A DNA stretch of 64,000 nucleotides from the NCBI RefSeq assembly GCF_013408665.1, contig NZ_JACCCL010000001.1, positions 1,937,136 to 2,001,135 on the forward strand, read 5' to 3'. This DNA is from Sporosarcina sp. JAI121 (GTDB taxonomy: Bacteria > Bacillota > Bacilli > Bacillales_A > Planococcaceae). The notes under the pieces are model-generated. The model saw only the letters and a program-made list of their open reading frames with translations, ran no database searches and was not told where the DNA came from. This document shows, in pieces, positions 8,376-17,538 of this stretch. Within the stretch, counting starts at the first letter, position 1; each line of letters starts with the position of its first letter. Position numbers and translations under genes: made by a program.

Positions 8376-9827
8376 TCATATTTCAAAGGCAGTAAAACTG
8401 CCTGCATCATCAAAATCATAAATTTGAATAACCCTGTCAGAAAATTGTTCTACTGTATTTATGCTACTTCCTAGCACTAGGGACAGAACGTTGAAATCCT
8501 TTTCTTTCTTCTTTTTGTCGAATGCTAGTAGAAATGAATCGTTCAAAGTGTCTTCACCATCCGTAACGAAAACTAAATCGGCTTGTTTAAACCGACTTTC
8601 GTTGATTACATCCATTGCTTGATCAAGCGGAAGTGCAAAATTCGTACCTCCACCTAAAAAAGTTCGAGCCAAGCTGACCATATCAGACCCTTTAATTTTC
8701 CCTTTTTCATATTTATGGATTTGTATACTAGTAGAGAATAATATCAAGCAAAAATCCCTACGTTGCTTTCTAGCAATGGACATAAGAGTTAATATAAAAC
8801 CTTTGGATTGTGTATCCAGTTTGTACATACTGCCTGACTGATCTAGACAAAGTACGATCGGACCCTTCTCCAAAACCTCACGCCCTTTCTGTTCAAATTG
8901 CATGGTCTGGCCTTCGACAAAGCGACGAAGAAAATCGTTCTTCGTTATCGGATGCATGTATAAACCAAATTCCATCGGGAGTAACCTCTCAATATTGTTA
9001 CCTAACGTAACTCCCCTTCTTTCCATTGAATCCCTATGTATGGTTTTCTGCTTTTTACGCGCTATCAGTTTGAACCGGCCCGCCCACTCCGCAATTTCTT
9101 TTATCGTTTTATCAGTAGCCATTTTTTCAGCTAATGATAATTGGTCGCGTAAAGGAACCTTTTTTAACTCTGCATCTCCACTCCCTGCACTGTAGCCGCC
9201 AAGCAATGACTTCAGACCGTGTTTCACTTGTCTTGTTTCTTGCATGGCTTGAGCCAATGCTTGTGAAAAGCTATGGCTGTTGTTTTGAAGCTTCTGTTGC
9301 AATTTCTTTTCAAATTTAGACATAACTTCTGTGAAATCCTCTTCTGACACCCGACAACCAATTCCTGTCTCTTCTTGCCAATCCTGCTGTTGAAGTTGTC
9401 TATGCATTGCATGAATTTCCTGCATCTGTTTTTGAAAGTCTTCATCTTCCTCTTTTTGGTCAGCCAGCCATTGGTTCGTCATCTCTCCGAATTTCATCGT
9501 TCCAATAGCTGCCGACAAATCATCCAATCGAGTGAAGCTTCGGTAGTTTACAAAGTATTCATCCGCCATGATTCTCTCCATGAGTGATTTATTAACCTTA
9601 AGAACACAGTCTATGTCCTCTGCCATTATTTCAGGTTTCATCTTATATAAGGAAGCCCAAATATCAGCCAGTAATGGTTCGAACATTGGCAATGCACTAT
9701 CATCTCTCACCTTTTGAAGACCCGATGACATCTCAAAAATTTCTTTGAAACGTCTTTTATCGAATGCGTCCGTATTCAAGACTGAACGATTATCATTGTG
9801 ACTTTTACGACTCTTCACATAGAACAC
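8376..9827 (-). CDS. VWA-domain protein, ViaA/CoxE-like
   Basis: The 483-residue protein has a helical N-terminal half and a C-terminal von Willebrand A domain. The metal-dependent adhesion motif DQSGSM lies near residues 327-332; the later threonine (GGGTNFALP) and aspartate (VTDGED) elements are also visible. It follows a MoxR-type AAA ATPase gene by 6 bp in the same direction, the RavA-ViaA arrangement, in which the ATPase works with the VWA partner on protein or membrane targets. No substrate genes such as Cox subunits are adjacent, so the target is unknown. Start ATG at 9827 follows GGGAGTG. Confidence 0.82.
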   Translation of the reverse strand: MFYVKSRKSHNDNRSVLNTDAFDKRRFKEIFEMSSGLQKVRDDSALPMFEPLLADIWASLYKMKPEIMAEDIDCVLKVNKSLMERIMADEYFVNYRSFTRLDDLSAAIGTMKFGEMTNQWLADQKEEDEDFQKQMQEIHAMHRQLQQQDWQEETGIGCRVSEEDFTEVMSKFEKKLQQKLQNNSHSFSQALAQAMQETRQVKHGLKSLLGGYSAGSGDAELKKVPLRDQLSLAEKMATDKTIKEIAEWAGRFKLIARKKQKTIHRDSMERRGVTLGNNIERLLPMEFGLYMHPITKNDFLRRFVEGQTMQFEQKGREVLEKGPIVLCLDQSGSMYKLDTQSKGFILTLMSIARKQRRDFCLILFSTSIQIHKYEKGKIKGSDMVSLARTFLGGGTNFALPLDQAMDVINESRFKQADLVFVTDGEDTLNDSFLLAFDKKKKEKDFNVLSLVLGSSINTVEQFSDRVIQIYDFDDAGSFTAFEI

Positions 9828-9833
9828 TCCCTT

Positions 9834-11009
9834 TCACATATTAAAAAAGGTGCTGGCGGACCCCCTCTTTTCATTTTGAGAATCAAAATACCAAGGTTCT
9901 AAAATACTATCCAGGATTTCATTTTCCATCGAGGTCACTTTATCAAGTAATGTGTCGATATCAGCCTTCCGACTTGGATTGTTACTTTTGAGCTTCTTCA
10001 AATCAGCGACCAGGGCTTTCATTTTTTGAGTCGCTTCCATTCCAGCCTCTGGCGAATGATCCTGCAGTATGGAGTAGAACACTTCATTTGCTTCATTCTG
10101 TATGGAATAAAGGGCCTGAGTAACAACATCTTGTGAATGGTTGCGAATAATGGTAGACACGGCATCTTTTTGGTCCACTGTTTCCCAAAGGACATTTTCA
10201 AGGATGACAATATCATCTACCTTCACAATTTGCCTTTGGTTTATCAACGCCTTCGCTTGAAGTACCGAAAGTGACTGTTTAAACCGCCTGTCAGAAGGGC
10301 GTATCCCTTCGTCACGCAATTCATTACGAATTTCCGAAAGCGTTTCATACACTTCATCGGGGATAGTAACCATGTCCGTAAAAAACTGAAGTTGATTTAA
10401 TTCTTCCATCGTCATAGAAGGCATGACCTGATCTTGACCGGTCCCCTTCATCATTGAAACAAAATTCGTTTCATTGGCAATGTAATCTAATTCAAACCGA
10501 AGTACGAACCTGTCGAAAAGAGCTTCAAGTCCTTCTCCTTCATCAGGATATTCGTTCGAAGCTCCAATAACTGACATTAACGGAACCTTTACTGGCGTTC
10601 CGTTATTATAGAAGAGTCGTTCGTTTATAAGCGTCAGCAAACTATTCAAGATTGCTGAGTTAGCTTTAAATATTTCATCTAGGAAAACAAGATTCGCTTC
10701 CGGTAATTTAGTTGTCGTATTCCGCTTGTATATGCCTTGTTCCAGGTCTCTTAACGACAACGGGCCAAACACTTCTTCGGGTGTACTGAACCTCGTTAGT
10801 AACCACTGGAAGTACTCTGTTCCTTGTACGATTTTAGCTAACTCAACCGACAAGGCAGATTTCGCAGTTCCGGCAGGTCCAATCATGAGCATATGCTGTC
10901 TAGAGAGCAGAGCGACAAGAATCCCCTCAACCTCATTCTCCCGCTCGAAAAACTTTGAATTGAGTGCCTGTCTGATCTCCTCTAACTTCTTGAAATTAGT
11001 ATTTGTCAT
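9834..11009 (-). CDS. MoxR/RavA-type AAA+ ATPase
   Basis: This 391-residue AAA+ protein shows Walker A GPAGTAKS (residues 44-51) and Walker B LVFLDEIF (107-114). A sensor region GASNEYPD follows. The C-terminal part, rich in charged helices after about residue 290, resembles RavA rather than the short MoxR proteins. It is transcribed ahead of the VWA gene with a 6-bp gap, a conserved chaperone-like pair. The upstream 530 bp contains only integrase debris and the uspA terminator, so the pair likely has its own promoter just before 11009. Confidence 0.85.
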   Translation of the reverse strand: MTNTNFKKLEEIRQALNSKFFERENEVEGILVALLSRQHMLMIGPAGTAKSALSVELAKIVQGTEYFQWLLTRFSTPEEVFGPLSLRDLEQGIYKRNTTTKLPEANLVFLDEIFKANSAILNSLLTLINERLFYNNGTPVKVPLMSVIGASNEYPDEGEGLEALFDRFVLRFELDYIANETNFVSMMKGTGQDQVMPSMTMEELNQLQFFTDMVTIPDEVYETLSEIRNELRDEGIRPSDRRFKQSLSVLQAKALINQRQIVKVDDIVILENVLWETVDQKDAVSTIIRNHSQDVVTQALYSIQNEANEVFYSILQDHSPEAGMEATQKMKALVADLKKLKSNNPSRKADIDTLLDKVTSMENEILDSILEPWYFDSQNEKRGSASTFFNM

Positions 11010-11280
11010 TTTATATAACTCCTTACTTTATATTGTATATAAAAAAGGAATCCAGCCACTAATGCACCCTGCTTCCCATTAAAAGAACTTGTCAAATTTT
11101 TCTCTGAAAGATTCTTTCTCTACAATACAGTTTGATGGTTACTCAGTCATTTTAATCATCCGAGCACCCTATTTTTATCATAGTTGTCTTTGCACCAAAT
11201 ATTCTTATAGGTATAGTCATACTACTGTTGAGAAACTCATTCAGGGGGCGCTGGAAGAAACTGATACTTCAATTGTTTAG

Positions 11281-11448
11281 ATGCATACGGATGATGTATT
11301 TATTGTGATTCGAGGAAGGCAAATTCGTATTTTTATTGTCGCAAAAGCATTGCATATTTCGTTTCTGATGTACAAAGGTGTATCCATTCAGTATATAAAA
11401 AAACACATAAAACGTTTCACTAGTGTTGTATTTTCAATAAAAAATTAA
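11281..11448 (+). pseudogene. Tyrosine integrase C-terminal remnant (fragment 1)
   Basis: A 55-codon frame contains ALHISFLMYKGVSIQYI, which matches almost word for word the integrase remnant at 14.7 kb (THISVLLYKGVSIQFI). That is the region after the RHxxH box of phage-type integrases. The arginine-histidine pair itself and the catalytic tyrosine are missing. The frame upstream (11089-11280) ends at a stop directly in front and shows no clear family similarity. I read this as decayed element DNA. Confidence 0.6.
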
Positions 11449-11500
11449 AGGGGCAGTCACAGTAAGTCAGTTTTTACTGACTTTCTGGACAGCCCCTTTT
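11447..11500 (-). terminator. Terminator of the universal stress protein gene
   Basis: A long hairpin has outer arms 11450-11458 and 11488-11496 (one mismatch) and an inner GTCAGT/ACTGAC stem. On the minus strand it is followed by a T-rich tract. It lies 41 bp beyond the uspA-like stop codon. Confidence 0.8.
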
Positions 11501-11540
11501 CTTTAAATGCATTAACGCCGGACTCTCTATTTTTTCCCCG

Positions 11541-11990
11541 TTACAAGTGTTTGGGTCTACGGATGACGAGTACATCACATTCTGCGGAGCGTACAATGTT
11601 TTCAGAGACGCTACCGATTAGGAACCGTTCGACTGCATTTAGACCCGTCGCACCGCAGATAATTAGATCCGCACTCATTTTTTTCGGAAAGTCTTTTGAA
11701 ATCATTGTTTTTGGTGAGCCATATTCGACAATAACATTGACGTTTTCTACGCCTGCTTGTACTGCTTCCGCTTTGTAATCGTTCAGCAATTCCTCAACGA
11801 ATTTATGGGAGCGTTCAGCGATAGAACGGTCAAAAGCTTCAACAGAAGTAGACGATCGTGTATCGATGATGTTGATTAAATTCAATGTGGCATCGTTTCG
11901 TTCGGCAATTGCTACTGCCTTTTTGAAAGCCCATTCCGACTCTTTTGATCCGTCTACTGCGACAATTATTTGCTTGTATACCAATGTCAT
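11541..11990 (-). CDS. Universal stress protein, UspA family
   Basis: This 149-residue single-domain Usp protein has an N-terminal IIVAVDGSKESEWA strand-loop. The C-terminal nucleotide-binding signature starts at GATGLNAVERFLIGSVSENI. That G-2x-G-9x-G-(S) pattern marks the ATP-binding subgroup. It is a cytoplasmic protein linked to stress and dormancy survival; a precise role is not known. It is monocistronic, ends at a strong hairpin and starts with ATG at 11990 after GGAGTG. Confidence 0.9.
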   Translation of the reverse strand: MTLVYKQIIVAVDGSKESEWAFKKAVAIAERNDATLNLINIIDTRSSTSVEAFDRSIAERSHKFVEELLNDYKAEAVQAGVENVNVIVEYGSPKTMISKDFPKKMSADLIICGATGLNAVERFLIGSVSENIVRSAECDVLVIRRPKHL

Positions 11991-12341
11991 AGATTTTCAC
12001 TCCATTCTTTGTTTATACTTCTCTACTTCGATAGTCGAGGAGAATACACCTCTTTCATCTTCAGAAAAAAACATAAAAATACTCATTTTCCGACAGATTT
12101 ATTACAATATCGCATTAAGTCATACTAGTTAGTTTTTCCAAATAATAAAGTGGAGTGGTTACTTTGAATCTTCACAAGGTAAAGGACAAAATATCAAAGT
12201 ATACTAGGTAAATGGATTTCGATAAAAAAGAAGCCGATAGATGTCAAGCTATTATCAAGAATGGCAAGTGTGTTGATGATACACACAGCAGATTGAAGAT
12301 AATGCAAAACAATAAACTAATAAGGAGGTGGATTCCCTACT

Positions 12342-12434
12342 ATGGATTACAATATGAACCTGTCACTGTCATTAATGCAATGGATAAGGTTGATTTGCGG
12401 AGAATATCTGTACGATGACGAAGTAAAAAAGTAA
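12342..12434 (+). CDS. Putative 30-residue small protein
   Basis: A 30-codon frame starting MDYNMNLSLSLMQW and ending DDEVKK has a textbook ribosome binding site, AAGGAGGTG, at 12322-12330, 11 bp before the ATG. A strong terminator hairpin follows 22 bp after the stop. It has a hydrophobic middle and a charged tail. The combination of site, frame and terminator supports translation, but no family is recognised, and the surrounding DNA is element debris. An overlapping frame (12212-12418) has no such site. Confidence 0.45.
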   Translation: MDYNMNLSLSLMQWIRLICGEYLYDDEVKK

Positions 12435-12456
12435 AACATTAGTCTCTGCAATCGCT

Positions 12457-12545
12457 AAAAAATGACCACAAACGCTGTTACATCAACGTTAGTGGTCATT
12501 TTTTCTAATCGTATTCAATTTTCACTAAATTATGTCACAGGTGGA
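12457..12545. repeat. Duplicated segment, copy A: terminator hairpin plus decayed tRNA-Arg 3' end
   Basis: This segment is about 90% identical to 14931-15025. Both begin with the same hairpin (AAAAAATGACCAC...GTGGTCATTTTTT type) and continue through TCTAATCGTATT...TTTTCACTAAA to the tRNA 3' end. Here the tRNA end reads TATGTCACAGGTGGA instead of TATGTCCCAGGAGGG and then diverges. The hairpin itself (arms 12457-12474 and 12487-12504) could end transcription of the small frame upstream. Confidence 0.75.
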
Positions 12546-12827
12546 CGTGTATAAGAGCCTATAAACCAATATACACCAGCTTTTCGTCTATTCAACGGGT
12601 ATAAAACGTGAAAATTTTTTTCAAAACGAGCATTGCTGAAACCACTTACTATTACGAATTACGGTGTTATATGGAGGTTATATCCAGAGCAGAAGGCGGT
12701 TTCGATAATTTAACAACAGAAACATACCATAAAATCTTCCATGCACTAAACTTTAGTGTGAGAGTTGTTAAAGCAATGATTTTTTCATAAATAGGTTAGC
12801 GTTATTTGGCACTTACTTTTAAAACAA

Positions 12828-13319
12828 CTAGCACATGACAATAATTTTGTAGGGTGTGGTTTGGGCCGGTATACTTCTGGTGGTAGCACCAAAGACAACA
12901 ATTAGATTTCGGTTTGCAAGATTTCCGGTAAAGGCTTGCCCATTTTCCAATATAATTAGCGTATTCGGAGTAATATTTAATTTTAAACTGCCATCACTAC
13001 TCACGAATTGGCTGTTAAAACGATCTACTTTCACATTTTGATATGGATTATCCTTTGCCATAACAAGTGCTCGATATTGTGGTGGAAAGATAAGCGGTAC
13101 TGGTGCGTTGGCATCATAAAATCCAGTTATTCGGTCTCCAACTACAACCATTACATGATCTACAAAATATGTAGTAGGTGACACTACAAAATTTACTTCA
13201 TTTCCATATCCATTATCTACAGAAATTAATTTATAACAACCAGCACTTTCAGCATTTTGCCCAATCGAAAAATCATTAATCATTGTTACGATTCCATTAA
13301 AAGATTGAAAGTTGATCAT
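12828..13319 (-). CDS. Conserved hypothetical protein
   Basis: This is a 163-residue protein with no signal peptide when started at the ATG at 13319 (GGGGG 7-11 bp upstream). An in-frame extension to 13439 adds a hydrophobic stretch but has no ribosome binding site. Motifs such as TMINDFS, NFVVSPTTYFVDH, DANAPVPLIFPPQYRA and TTRSIPAQTTPYKIIV look like those of a soluble protein seen widely in Bacillus and Clostridium without a known function; this is from memory, not a search. It sits inside the eroded island as likely cargo, alone and without operon partners. Confidence 0.6.
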   Translation of the reverse strand: MINFQSFNGIVTMINDFSIGQNAESAGCYKLISVDNGYGNEVNFVVSPTTYFVDHVMVVVGDRITGFYDANAPVPLIFPPQYRALVMAKDNPYQNVKVDRFNSQFVSSDGSLKLNITPNTLIILENGQAFTGNLANRNLIVVFGATTRSIPAQTTPYKIIVMC

Positions 13320-13515
13320 TCTTTTACCCCCATCGCAAATTAAACTCGAATCTATATAGATTATGCATTCCAAGTAAATAAGTGCAAGTGTAAGAAACCT
13401 GCCAGAATAAATATTCAACAAATAATTCATTATTCGCATACGGCTATTGGTGAATGGTTTTGATACAATTCAGATTTGTATAGAACTTAGAATCTTTCCC
13501 GATGGCTTTGCTAGT

Positions 13516-14343
13516 TTACTGCGTGATCATTTCAAATCGGTCTAGAAGCTCATTGAATTTCTCACTATGTTCCCAGAACATTAGATGTCCACCTAGCACT
13601 ACCACTTTGGACTGTGGAGAAGCCTTTTGAGTAAATGCAGTAGCAATTTCGGCCCAGTGTTCTGCTACAACTGTCAATGTTGGGACCGATTCACTCGCTA
13701 TTTTTGCCTCAGCTCGATAATCCGAAAACATCCCCGCTGAAAATAGATTTGCTGCGATATAAAATGGTGTCTTCAATGATTGTTCGACGAGCCAGTTTAA
13801 CTCTTCTTCCCGTAACTCGCGTTGAACCATTACGTTTTTCGCATACCCCGCGATAAACTTATGTTGTCCTTCCGAGTTTTGTAAAAATGTCGTGTAAGCT
13901 GCCGCGATATCGTCAAGTGAACCTTCTACCCAATCTTTTGTATCATTCGTTGACAATGGCTTTGGGGAGAGATCTACAAAAACTAACGATTTTATGTTGG
14001 CTACGCCGTGCTGACGAATGTACTCCCAAATTGTTAGACAGCCGAATGACCAACCGACAAGTGTTACATCTTTTACTTCTAATGTTTCTAACACTTTCGC
14101 CAAATCAGCCCCGTGTGTGACATAATCATTTCCGTGTAGGGAAATTGTCGATTGTCCGTGACTTCTTGGATCGATTACAATGACACGTCTTGTTTTCGAG
14201 AAATGCGCTATTTGTTCGGAAAAAACTTCGGTTGTAAACGTCCAACCTGGAATGAAAACAATTGGGTCTCCACTGCCAACATCTTGAATAAACAATTTCA
14301 CACCCGCTTCAACTTCAATGTATTTTCCGCCTTCAGTTGTCAT
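13516..14343 (-). CDS. Alpha/beta-fold hydrolase
   Basis: This 275-residue protein has the alpha/beta-hydrolase layout: HG-type oxyanion loop region VFIPGWTF, the DPRSHGQS strand-turn, and the nucleophile elbow GWSFG (serine near residue 98). A late catalytic histidine lies in GGHLMFWEH. It resembles peroxidase- or esterase-type members that act on small esters; the substrate is unknown. The ATG at 14343 has GGGAGTG 6 bp upstream and opens with TTEGGKYIEVEAG; the longer frame to 14409 lacks such a site. It is a likely cargo gene of the island. Confidence 0.82.
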   Translation of the reverse strand: MTTEGGKYIEVEAGVKLFIQDVGSGDPIVFIPGWTFTTEVFSEQIAHFSKTRRVIVIDPRSHGQSTISLHGNDYVTHGADLAKVLETLEVKDVTLVGWSFGCLTIWEYIRQHGVANIKSLVFVDLSPKPLSTNDTKDWVEGSLDDIAAAYTTFLQNSEGQHKFIAGYAKNVMVQRELREEELNWLVEQSLKTPFYIAANLFSAGMFSDYRAEAKIASESVPTLTVVAEHWAEIATAFTQKASPQSKVVVLGGHLMFWEHSEKFNELLDRFEMITQ

Positions 14344-14574
14344 TGTCTCACTCCCTAATTTTTTAAATTCGTTCTGGCTACCACTAAGACTATATTCGGT
14401 GGAAATCAATAATAATCTACAATCTTAATTTACAAATGAAAAGTATGAACCTCGAAAATCTTAGATTTAAAAAATGCAATTTCCGGTACACTTGGGCAGT
14501 TATTTTAATTGGAATTAAAACAACGGTTTTGAAGTGGGTGTTTTCTAACAAATCGTTGGTAACGCTTAACGCGA

Positions 14575-14865
14575 GTGGTGAATCCTACAACAAGGCTTGG
14601 TGCGACGCAAATGATATACGTGTTGATAATACAAAATTCAAAGCACTACCCCAAGGGCAGTGCGAATAAATTTTTATTCTTTAGATTGCGACATACACAT
14701 ATTTCGGTTCTATTATATAAAGGTGTATCCATTCAGTTTATTTCTGAAAGAGCGGACCATAAAGATATAGAGACTACGTTGAAATATTATTCGCAAGTGT
14801 TAAAAGAAATGCGAATAGAGAAAGAGGAGAAATCAGTTAGAATAATGACTTCTATGCATGAGTAA
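14575..14865 (+). pseudogene. Tyrosine integrase C-terminal remnant (fragment 2)
   Basis: The frame encodes LRHTHISVLLYKGVSIQFI, then ADHKDIETTLKYYSQVLKEM. These are the RHxxH box, a DH in place of the usual GH, and the tyrosine of a phage-type integrase. The N-terminal two thirds, including the first catalytic arginine, are absent. The upstream codons do not look like integrase, so this is a remnant. It lies 147 bp from the 3' end of the tRNA-Arg gene, where an integrase of an element using that tRNA would be expected. Confidence 0.75.
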
Positions 14866-14930
14866 TTGTGTTGCATTTGTGTTGAGTTCATTCGTTTCCT
14901 ATCGTTATTAAATGTATACTCAAAAAAAAC

Positions 14931-15011
14931 AAAAAATGACCACAAACGCTGTTATATCAACGTTAATGGTCATTTTTTCATTTCTAATCGTATTTAATTT
15001 TCACTAAAATA

Positions 15012-15025
<14 letters not shown>
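14931..15025. repeat. Duplicated segment, copy B: terminator hairpin plus intact tRNA-Arg 3' end
   Basis: This is the partner of the segment at 12457-12545. Its hairpin has arms 14931-14948 and 14961-14978 with a T run on the plus strand, so it may end the integrase-remnant transcript. The right end merges into the intact tRNA-Arg gene. Together with copy A it looks like the two ends of an old integration. Confidence 0.75.
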
Positions 15026-15085
<60 letters not shown>

Positions 15086-16281
15086 AACACAGTCATACCA
15101 ACAGTTTGAGACGTTTTTAATCTCTACTAGGGATTCGGTCGATTTACGTTTTTAGACCGAAACTATCTTTGAACCAATGATAACATTATACAAGCCTATT
15201 GCAAAGCTCAGTTCGTTTCGTTAGCAACTTCAATTCGCGTGGGTGCATGAGGTCACTTTTATATAGGAAGATACCCTACCTCAATATTGGAAACTGCGCC
15301 CCCCTATTTCCACAATAAGCTCTGTTTGCGCTCATAAGGAGAAACAACGAAAGCAAGTCAACATCAAAGCATAGGAACGCTCACAGGATGTTCTCAGATG
15401 GCATTATCTGTTTTGACAATACAAATAAAAAAACGAGATAAACACTTGGTTACCTCGCCTCATTGCTACTCGTATTCTCTAGCTTCTCAACCGCCTGAAC
15501 TTGTTCTATACGCTCTTTTGAACTCACCTGAGCACTATAATTTTGACTTCGTAGGAGCGCTCATAAGCTATTCTATGACCTCGCACTTGCCCTATATCAA
15601 TGTTCTACCTGCTCATTTATTTATCTGTTTGTTTTTGCTTCTTTTTCAAATACTCCGCACGTATTTTTTCAAGTTGCTCCTTTTTATCAAATTTGGCAGG
15701 CTTGTGTTTTTCATGATACTTTGTCACAGCTACCTTACCTTTGGTATCCAATTGATATTTCCCCAATTTGTTCACCTACTTTTCTTGTCTTTAAAGAGAA
15801 TCTATTCAACAAATATAATATACCTTATTTCACTGAAGTAAACCTTATTAGTGTACTGCTAACCTTGCCAGTAAAACATAAAAAACTTAGTAAAATAATT
15901 CTTCGCCAAATGGTATTCATTACTATATATACGGTAACGGTCAAACGGTAATTTAAGATCGTTGATATATAGGCATTCCTAGACGGTAATTTTATGGACT
16001 ATGATTATTAGACTTCGACATGCAAGTTTTTCGTAGCTTGATAACTTTTTTAAAGAACAATCCCGTAACGCGATGATTGAATGTTCCTTTCAATATAGTC
16101 CTGTCTTTTTCGTCATAATAAAAAATCCTCCATTCAATTGAATTGGAAGATAATTTCGTGTCTTATTATGCGTAATTGCTAAGGGACAAAAAGGGATTCT
16201 AAACCAGTGACCGAAGCCCTGACCGAATCCCTAATCTGCCTAAACCCCTGTCATATCAAGGCTTGAACTGTGTTCCAAATA
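15086..16281. other. Spacer between the two identical tRNA-Arg genes
   Basis: The stretch contains one credible small gene (15617-15766, minus) and otherwise debris. At 16007-16036 the plus strand reads IRLRHASFS, like an integrase RH box, followed at once by a stop. A short motif, GGGATTCGGTC, occurs on both sides (near 15130 and, inverted, near 16220). The long plus-strand frame at 15398-15841 is a shadow of the small gene and decayed DNA. Confidence 0.45.
15617..15766 (-). CDS. Small basic protein, 49 residues
   Basis: The frame begins LGKYQLDTKGKVAVTKYHEK and ends in a lysine-rich helix (YLKKKQKQTDK). A TTG start at 15766 has AGGTGA 6-7 bp upstream; a GTG three codons earlier is less well placed. 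The clean frame, strongly charged composition and ribosome binding site support a real gene. I recall similar short KGKVAVTKYHEK proteins in Bacillaceae but know no function. It lies between the two tRNA-Arg copies and could be an element passenger or an original chromosomal gene. Confidence 0.6.
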   Translation of the reverse strand: MGKYQLDTKGKVAVTKYHEKHKPAKFDKKEQLEKIRAEYLKKKQKQTDK

Positions 16282-16355
<74 letters not shown>

Positions 16356-16432
16356 GTGCGTTTAAGCAGTTGTTTTATTTCTTAAGGACAAGCTTTAGTA
16401 TAGATAGAAACGGAACAAAAGTCAACGCTTTT

Positions 16433-16927
16433 TTAAAACTTTTTTATTTCTATGAAATCAACTGTTTCAAACGCCATGTTTTTGAACGTAACGCGCACTG
16501 TTTCATCCCATTCGACAATAGCAAACGTCGCGGCTTTCCCACCGCGCGGCTGCATTGTACTCCCCGGATTCAAGAACAGAATTCCATCCTGCATCTCAGC
16601 ACCGTACAGATGCGAATGACCGAACAGGACTATATCAGCCCCACATTCTTTCGCATAATAATAAAGCCCCATCATTGATTGTTTTACATCATGTTCATGA
16701 CCATGGACAGCCAATACTTTCTTTCCCTTCACCTCAACAACGACGGTCGAAGGAAACCTTGTATCGTGGTCACAGTTGCCACGGACTTTATGCATTGTAT
16801 GCAAAACTGGATCATCGAATGACAGTTCACTATCTCCACAGTGGAAAGTAGCATCCGCAGAGAATGCAGAAACGGCTTTCACCGTTTCTTTGTCTCTATG
16901 TGAATCACTCAAAACAACAATCTTCAT
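16433..16927 (-). CDS. ysnB: YfcE/YsnB-type metallophosphoesterase
   Basis: This 164-residue calcineurin-like phosphoesterase has the motif set LSDSHRD, HCGDSEL, VRGNCD, VHGHEHD and FGHSHL, which supplies the ligands for two metal ions. Homologues cleave phosphodiesters in vitro; the natural substrate is unclear. Its start overlaps the stop of the XTP pyrophosphatase gene by 4 bp, so it is the third gene of the rph-ysnA-ysnB operon, the order found in B. subtilis. Confidence 0.9.
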   Translation of the reverse strand: MKIVVLSDSHRDKETVKAVSAFSADATFHCGDSELSFDDPVLHTMHKVRGNCDHDTRFPSTVVVEVKGKKVLAVHGHEHDVKQSMMGLYYYAKECGADIVLFGHSHLYGAEMQDGILFLNPGSTMQPRGGKAATFAIVEWDETVRVTFKNMAFETVDFIEIKKF

Positions 16928-17538
16928 GCTAAATCACCAGCATTCGTCATATAGTACGGTAAGTTGGATTTCAACTTGGCTAATGCCGCACCCCTATGTG
17001 AAATCTTGTTTTTCTCCTCGGCAGACAATTCCGCCATCGTCCGATTTAACGTTGGCACGAAAAAAATCGGATCATAGCCAAAACCGTTCGAGCCTTGACG
17101 TCCAGTATGGATCACGCCTTCACAACTACCTGAAAATGTTTCCGTCACTAAACCAGGACCCGCTACTGCAAGAACACAGCGGAACCGGGCATTACGTTCG
17201 CCTCCAGAAGCCGTTTTTAGCTCTTGTAACACTTTATCGATATTGGCTTCATCATTCTTCTCTTCGCCTGCATAACGAGCCGAGTAGACCCCTGGTGCGC
17301 CGCCTAGCGCATCAATTTCAAGCCCGCTATCATCGGCGATAACGATTTTACCAAGCAAGCGTGCGACCGTTTCCGCTTTCAGAATCGCGTTCGCTTCAAA
17401 TGTATCACCCGTCTCCTCTACATCTATATCGCCTTCGATGTCATTCAATGTGAGTACCTGTACACCTAGCGGCCTGAAAAGGGCTTCAAAATCTTTCGCC
17501 TTGCCCGCATTATTCGTAGCAATCAGTACTTCTTTCAT
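16924..17538 (-). CDS. ysnA: Non-canonical purine NTP pyrophosphatase (XTP/dITP diphosphatase, RdgB/HAM1)
   Basis: This 204-residue protein opens with the family signature [15 protein letters not shown] and carries [28 protein letters not shown] and SHRGAAL. It removes deaminated purine nucleotides (ITP, XTP, dITP) from the pool so that they are not built into DNA or RNA. It overlaps rph upstream and the phosphoesterase downstream by 4 bp each, a translationally coupled operon. Confidence 0.93.
   Translation of the reverse strand: MKEVLIATNNAGKAKDFEALFRPLGVQVLTLNDIEGDIDVEETGDTFEANAILKAETVARLLGKIVIADDSGLEIDALGGAPGVYSARYAGEEKNDEANIDKVLQELKTASGGERNARFRCVLAVAGPGLVTETFSGSCEGVIHTGRQGSNGFGYDPIFFVPTLNRTMAELSAEEKNKISHRGAALAKLKSNLPYYMTNAGDLA

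Larger units (their letters stand above)
11991..12827. other. Gene-poor margin of the eroded island
   Basis: This 837-bp stretch holds the 30-codon frame at 12342, a terminator-like hairpin that belongs to a repeated segment, and the decayed tRNA 3' end at about 12531. Frames at 12212-12418 and 12608-12790 have no ribosome binding site and no family resemblance, and I did not call them. Confidence 0.4.

Noticed and set aside
11089..11280. 63-codon plus-strand frame before the integrase scrap
   Set aside because: No family resemblance or start signal; part of decayed DNA.
12212..12418. 68-codon plus-strand frame overlapping the strong ribosome binding site at 12322
   Set aside because: It lacks its own site, and the strong site belongs to the shorter frame at 12342.
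12608..12790. 60-codon frame MKIFFKTSIAETTYYY...
   Set aside because: No ribosome binding site, no recognised family, inside gene-poor island DNA.
15398..15841. 147-codon plus-strand frame between the tRNA-Arg genes
   Set aside because: Composition looks random, and the opposite strand holds a better-supported small gene.
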